Shown here in pieces: positions 6,477 to 9,337 of a stretch of 9,337 nt of DNA. Where the stretch lies: positions 1 through 9,337 of the forward strand of contig CAMLIZ010000174.1 of the NCBI GenBank assembly GCA_946480245.1. The letters run 5' to 3'. Numbering within the stretch: the first letter of the stretch is position 1; every line of letters begins with the position of its first letter. Source of the DNA: an uncultured Pseudomonadota bacterium (GTDB lineage: Bacteria; Pseudomonadota; Gammaproteobacteria; Burkholderiales; Burkholderiaceae). The notes beneath the pieces are model-generated. The model saw nothing but the letters and a program-made list of their open reading frames with translations. It did not search any database and had not been told where the DNA came from. The position numbers were made by a program, and so were the translations under genes.

Positions 6477-7727
6477 GTGAGCGACATCGACGCGAAACTG
6501 TTGGACGAGCTGCGCATCGCGCGCGACGAGCGCGAGGACGAGCGCAGCGGCATGCCGCGCTGGCTTGTCGTGCTGCTGGCCGTGCTGCTCGCGCTGGCGC
6601 TGGCCGGCGGTGGGCTGTGGTGGTTCCTCGGCTCGCGGCCGATTGCGGTGCGCACCGCCACGGCGGTGGCGCCGCGCGCCGGCAGCAGCGCCGCCGCCGT
6701 GCTGCAGGCCACCGGCTACGTGACCGCGCGCCGCCGCGCCACCGTCTCCACGCAGATCACTGGCACGCTCACGCAGGTGCTGATCGAAGAGGGCGACCAC
6801 GTGCGCCAGGGCCAGGTGCTGGCGCGCCTGGAGGACAGCGGCCTGCGCGCCGCACTCAACACCGCGCAGGCCAACCTGCAGGCCGCGCAGGCCCAGGTGG
6901 CGCAGGCGCAGGCGCAGCTGGCGCAGGCGCAGGCCGACGTGCAGCGCCAGAACACGCTGGTGGCCAGCGGCATGATCACGCGCCAGGCGGCCGAGCAGGC
7001 GCGCACCGCGGTGGCCAGCTACCAGGCGCAGCTCGAAGCGCGCCGGCGCGAGGCCGACGCCGCGCGCGCGCAGCTGGCGCAGGCCAAGGTGAATTTCGAC
7101 TACACGGTGGTGCGCGCGCCGTTCGCCGGCGTGGTCACCGAGAAGGCCGCACAGGTGGGCGAGATCGTGTCGCCGCTGTCGGCCGGGGGCGGCTTCACGC
7201 GCACCGGCGTGGGCACCATCGTCGACATGGATTCGCTCGAGGTGGAGGTGGACGTCAACGAGGCCTATATCGGCCAGGTGCATGCCGACATGCCCGCCGA
7301 GGCCGTGCTCGACGCCTACCCCGACTGGAAGATCCCCGCGCACGTGGTGGCCATCGTGCCGGCCGCCGACCGCGGCAAGGCCACCGTGAAGGTGCGCGTG
7401 GCGCTGGAGCGCAAGGACGCGCGCATCGTGCCCGACATGGGCGTGCGCGTGAGCTTCCTCGGCAGCAAGCCGGTGGCAGGCGCGGCGCCGCCCAAGGGCG
7501 TGCTGGTGCCGCCCGAGGCCGTGGTGCAGCGCGACGGTCATGCGGTGGTGTTCGTGCTGGCCGACGGGCATGCACGGCAGCGCAGCGTCACGCCCGCCGC
7601 GCAGGAGATCGGTTCGATGAAGCTGCTGCCCGCCGGCGTGAACGCGGGCGACAACGTGATCCTGGCGCCGCCGGCCACGCTGCACGACGGCGCCGCCGTC
7701 AAAGTGGACGCCGAGGCGTCGCCCTGA
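6477..7727 (+). CDS. HlyD/MacA-type periplasmic adaptor subunit, membrane-anchored
   Basis: A 416-residue membrane-fusion (adaptor) protein that would link the inner-membrane ABC exporter to an outer-membrane channel. Order of parts: a charged cytoplasmic tail (1-28, [15 protein letters not shown]); one transmembrane anchor (29-51); a first beta-barrel/lipoyl half with [17 protein letters not shown] and [20 protein letters not shown] (80-120); an alpha-helical coiled-coil hairpin (about 123-205) with a strongly repetitive Ala-Gln stretch at 135-154; the second lipoyl half [23 protein letters not shown] (211-233); beta-barrel strands (250-330); and a C-terminal membrane-proximal domain containing [10 protein letters not shown] (341-350). 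Length and order fit MacA-like proteins. The GTG at 6477 is the only conventional start after the upstream in-frame TGA at 6399, but its purine-rich Shine-Dalgarno overlaps it instead of preceding it. The ATPase begins 36 bp downstream. Substrate unknown; the partner outer-membrane protein is not in the window. Confidence 0.92.
   Translation: MSDIDAKLLDELRIARDEREDERSGMPRWLVVLLAVLLALALAGGGLWWFLGSRPIAVRTATAVAPRAGSSAAAVLQATGYVTARRRATVSTQITGTLTQVLIEEGDHVRQGQVLARLEDSGLRAALNTAQANLQAAQAQVAQAQAQLAQAQADVQRQNTLVASGMITRQAAEQARTAVASYQAQLEARRREADAARAQLAQAKVNFDYTVVRAPFAGVVTEKAAQVGEIVSPLSAGGGFTRTGVGTIVDMDSLEVEVDVNEAYIGQVHADMPAEAVLDAYPDWKIPAHVVAIVPAADRGKATVKVRVALERKDARIVPDMGVRVSFLGSKPVAGAAPPKGVLVPPEAVVQRDGHAVVFVLADGHARQRSVTPAAQEIGSMKLLPAGVNAGDNVILAPPATLHDGAAVKVDAEASP
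6873..6941 (+). repeat. Short GCGCAG/GCGCAGGC coding repeat in the adaptor coiled coil
   Basis: A run of near-identical gcgcag units encodes Ala-Gln-rich heptads of the adaptor hairpin (residues 133-155). It is a low-complexity coding repeat within the gene, not a separate element, and is a plausible site for slippage-driven length change. Confidence 0.6.
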
Positions 7728-7729
7728 AT

Positions 7730-7752
7730 TGCACACGACCCACTGCACACGA
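7730..7752 (+). repeat. 9-bp direct repeat TGCACACGA in the adaptor-ATPase gap
   Basis: TGCACACGA occurs at 7730-7738 and again at 7744-7752, with a 14-bp period, directly before the ribosome binding site of the ATPase gene. It may be the trace of a small duplication or a regulator/RNA-binding site; nothing else supports a function. Confidence 0.4.
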
Positions 7753-7759
7753 AAGGGAG
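7753..7759 (+). promoter_or_regulatory. Strong ribosome binding site of the ABC ATPase gene
   Basis: AAGGGAG sits four nt ahead of the ATG at 7764. It is the clearest Shine-Dalgarno in the export operon and contrasts with the adaptor and permease genes, whose sites are poor. Confidence 0.6.
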
Positions 7760-7763
7760 TGAC

Positions 7764-8462
7764 ATGGCCAACAAGCTGATCGAGATTCGCGACCTCTCCA
7801 AGGAGTACCAGCGCGGCAAGCAGAAGGTGGAGGTGCTGCACCACATCGACCTCGACGTGGACGCAGGCGCCTTCCTCGCGCTGATGGGCCCGTCGGGCTC
7901 CGGCAAGACCACGCTGCTCAACCTGATCGGCGGGCTGGACACGCCGAGCGCCGGCAGCATCGGCGTGGGCGGCCAGCGCATCGACCAGCTCGGCGGCAGC
8001 GCGCTGGCCAAGTGGCGCGCGGCCAAGGTGGGCTTCGTGTTCCAGTTCTACAACCTGATGCCCATGCTCTCGGCACAGCGCAACGTGGAGCTGCCGCTGC
8101 TGTTGACCAAGCTGTCGGCCGCCGAGCGCCGCAAGCGGGCGGCCATCGCGCTGCAGCTGGTGGGGCTGGCCGACCGCGCCACGCACAAGCCCACCGAGCT
8201 GTCGGGCGGCCAGCAGCAGCGCGTGTCGATCGCGCGCGCGATCGTGTCCGACCCGATGCTGCTGGTGTGCGACGAGCCCACCGGCGACCTGGACCGGCAA
8301 TCGGCGGAGGAGGTGCTGGGCCTGCTGCGCACGCTCAACCGCGACCACGGCAAGACCATCCTGATGGTCACGCACGACCCCAAGGCCGCCAGCTATGCCG
8401 ACCACACGCTGCACCTCGACAAGGGCACGCTGGTGGAGCAGGCCGACGCGGCCGTGGCCTGA
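7764..8462 (+). CDS. ABC transporter ATP-binding protein (MacB/LolD-like)
   Basis: A 232-residue cytoplasmic ATPase of the LolD/MacB/FtsE group, which drives FtsX-type permeases by transmitting mechanical motion to the periplasm. All motifs are intact: Walker A GPSGSGKT (42-49), Q-loop Q94 in [10 protein letters not shown], signature LSGGQ (146-150), Walker [13 protein letters not shown] (166-177) with catalytic E171 and the D-loop, and switch H204 in [25 protein letters not shown] is typical of the MacB/LolD subgroup. The start is well supported by AAGGGAG (7753-7759) four nt before the ATG. The 36-nt gap from the adaptor contains a 9-bp direct repeat (TGCACACGA at 7730 and 7744). The permease follows after 12 nt. 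Unlike MacB, the ATPase is a separate polypeptide rather than fused to the permease. Confidence 0.95.
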   Translation: MANKLIEIRDLSKEYQRGKQKVEVLHHIDLDVDAGAFLALMGPSGSGKTTLLNLIGGLDTPSAGSIGVGGQRIDQLGGSALAKWRAAKVGFVFQFYNLMPMLSAQRNVELPLLLTKLSAAERRKRAAIALQLVGLADRATHKPTELSGGQQQRVSIARAIVSDPMLLVCDEPTGDLDRQSAEEVLGLLRTLNRDHGKTILMVTHDPKAASYADHTLHLDKGTLVEQADAAVA

Positions 8463-8474
8463 CGCGAGGCCGCC

Positions 8475-9337
8475 ATGAAATACCTCCACCTCGTGTGGGC
8501 CTCGCTGTTCCGGCGCAAGACCCGCACCTTCCTCACGCTGGTGTCGATCATCGCGGCCTTCCTGTTGTTCGGCCTGCTCGACGCGGTGCGCACCTCGTTC
8601 GACCAGGCGGGCCAGAGCGCCAACGGCGCGCAGCGCCTGCAGACCGGCTCCAAGCTGTCGTTCATCCAGACCCTGCCGCTTTCGCTGGAGCAGCAGATCG
8701 CGCAGGTGCCGGGCGTGAAGGCGGTGACGCACGCCAACTGGTTCGGCGGCGCCTACCAGGATCCGCACAACCAGGTGTTCAGCTTTGCGGTGCCCTCCAA
8801 CTACCTCGACCTGTACCCCGAGGTGCAGGTGAGCGAGGAAGCGCGCAAGGCCTTCGACAACACGCGCACCGGCGCGCTCGTGGGCGAGGGGCTGGTCAAG
8901 CGCTACGGCTGGAAGGTGGGTGACCACGTGCCGCTGCAGTCGCAGATCTTTCCGGACAAGAGCGGCAGCAAGAACTGGGCGTTCGACATCGTGGGCGTGA
9001 TGCACGCCAAGGACAAGAAGACCGGCGGCTTCTTCGACCAGATGTTCCTGCTGCACTGGAAGTACTTCGACGAGACCACGCCGTACAACCAGGGCCAGGC
9101 CGGCTGGTTCGTCACCCGCGTGGCCGACGTGAACCAGGCCGACCGCGTGGCCAAGGCGATCGACGCACTGTCGGCCAACTCCGATCACGAGACGCGCACG
9201 CAGACCGAGCAGGCGGCCACTGCCAGCTGGATGAAGCAGCTGGCCGACATCGGCCTGATCGTGGCGTCGATCATGGGCGCGGTGTTCTTCACGCTGCTGC
9301 TGCTGGCCGGCAACACCATGATGCAGGCGGTGCGCGA
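8475..9337 (+). CDS. FtsX/MacB-type ABC transporter permease, 3'-truncated
   Basis: An open frame starting at ATG 8475 and running off the right edge, 287 residues visible. It begins [21 protein letters not shown], the usual cytoplasmic opening of FtsX-like permeases, followed by TM1 (about 17-36). A large periplasmic core domain (MacB_PCD-like, about 40-250) follows, with [19 protein letters not shown] (74-92), [23 protein letters not shown] (132-154) and [11 protein letters not shown] (170-180). The second membrane helix begins at about 258 ([22 protein letters not shown]). The family has four helices and about 380-410 residues, so roughly 100 residues with TM3 and TM4 are missing. It lies 12 nt after the ATPase stop in the same operon, with only a weak GAGG Shine-Dalgarno (8466-8469). 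With the ATPase and adaptor it should form a MacAB-like exporter. In related operons with a separate ATPase a second permease often follows; this cannot be checked here. Substrate unknown. Confidence 0.92.
   Translation, partial: MKYLHLVWASLFRRKTRTFLTLVSIIAAFLLFGLLDAVRTSFDQAGQSANGAQRLQTGSKLSFIQTLPLSLEQQIAQVPGVKAVTHANWFGGAYQDPHNQVFSFAVPSNYLDLYPEVQVSEEARKAFDNTRTGALVGEGLVKRYGWKVGDHVPLQSQIFPDKSGSKNWAFDIVGVMHAKDKKTGGFFDQMFLLHWKYFDETTPYNQGQAGWFVTRVADVNQADRVAKAIDALSANSDHETRTQTEQAATASWMKQLADIGLIVASIMGAVFFTLLLLAGNTMMQAVR

Noticed and set aside
5214..9188. A 1324-codon open frame on the minus strand spanning DUF1348 and the whole antisense of TetR, adaptor, ATPase and permease.
   Set aside because: Only the last 155 codons resemble a protein. 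The rest is His/Arg/Gly/Ala-rich low-complexity translation, the expected antisense shadow of GC-rich genes on the plus strand, each of which has intact family motifs.
1..9337. Mobile elements, CRISPR arrays, tRNA/rRNA genes or phage/defence islands.
   Set aside because: No transposase or integrase motifs, regularly spaced repeats, tRNA-like cloverleaf or rRNA sequence was seen, and gene packing and composition are uniform.

Overview
The window is a very GC-rich stretch (about 70% by eye, with strong G/C bias at third codon positions) of ordinary bacterial chromosome. Codon use, the protein families and the TRAP/ABC repertoire suggest a betaproteobacterium of the order Burkholderiales; this is inference from sequence character, as no rRNA or marker gene is present. 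No RNA genes, insertion sequences, CRISPR arrays or phage genes were seen, and base composition looks even throughout. Nine protein genes fill almost all of it.

Layout. (1) 3-1031 (+): the C-terminal four fifths of a TRAP transporter large permease (DctM type), cut by the left edge. (2) 1056-1571 (-): a DUF2505 / START-like (SRPBCC) protein convergent with it. (3) 1691-5204 (+): a tightly coupled three-gene operon: a DUF2868 polytopic membrane protein, a P-loop GTPase with a DUF3482 C-terminal domain, and a rhomboid intramembrane serine protease. Start and stop codons overlap at both joints (ATGA and TGATG). (4) 5214-5681 (-) and 5751-6335 (+): a divergent pair of a DUF1348 NTF2-like protein and a TetR/AcrR regulator. 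They share a 60-70 bp intergenic region containing a perfect 20-bp dyad (9+2+9), almost certainly the TetR operator. (5) 6477-9337+ (+): a MacAB/LolCDE-like export operon: membrane-anchored HlyD-type adaptor, ABC ATPase, and the start of an FtsX/MacB-type permease cut by the right edge.

How the genes work together. The HlyD adaptor, ATPase and permease should form an envelope-spanning tripartite exporter or membrane-lipid/protein extraction machine. The TetR protein probably represses itself and the DUF1348 gene; its operator is not repeated upstream of the exporter. The least understood unit is the DUF2868-DUF3482 GTPase-rhomboid operon: a membrane protein, a GTPase with a degenerate base-recognition motif and glycine-zipper hydrophobic segments, and a membrane protease made in coupled fashion. 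It is the best candidate here for an uncharacterised membrane system. Its biological role is not evident from sequence and I do not assign one.
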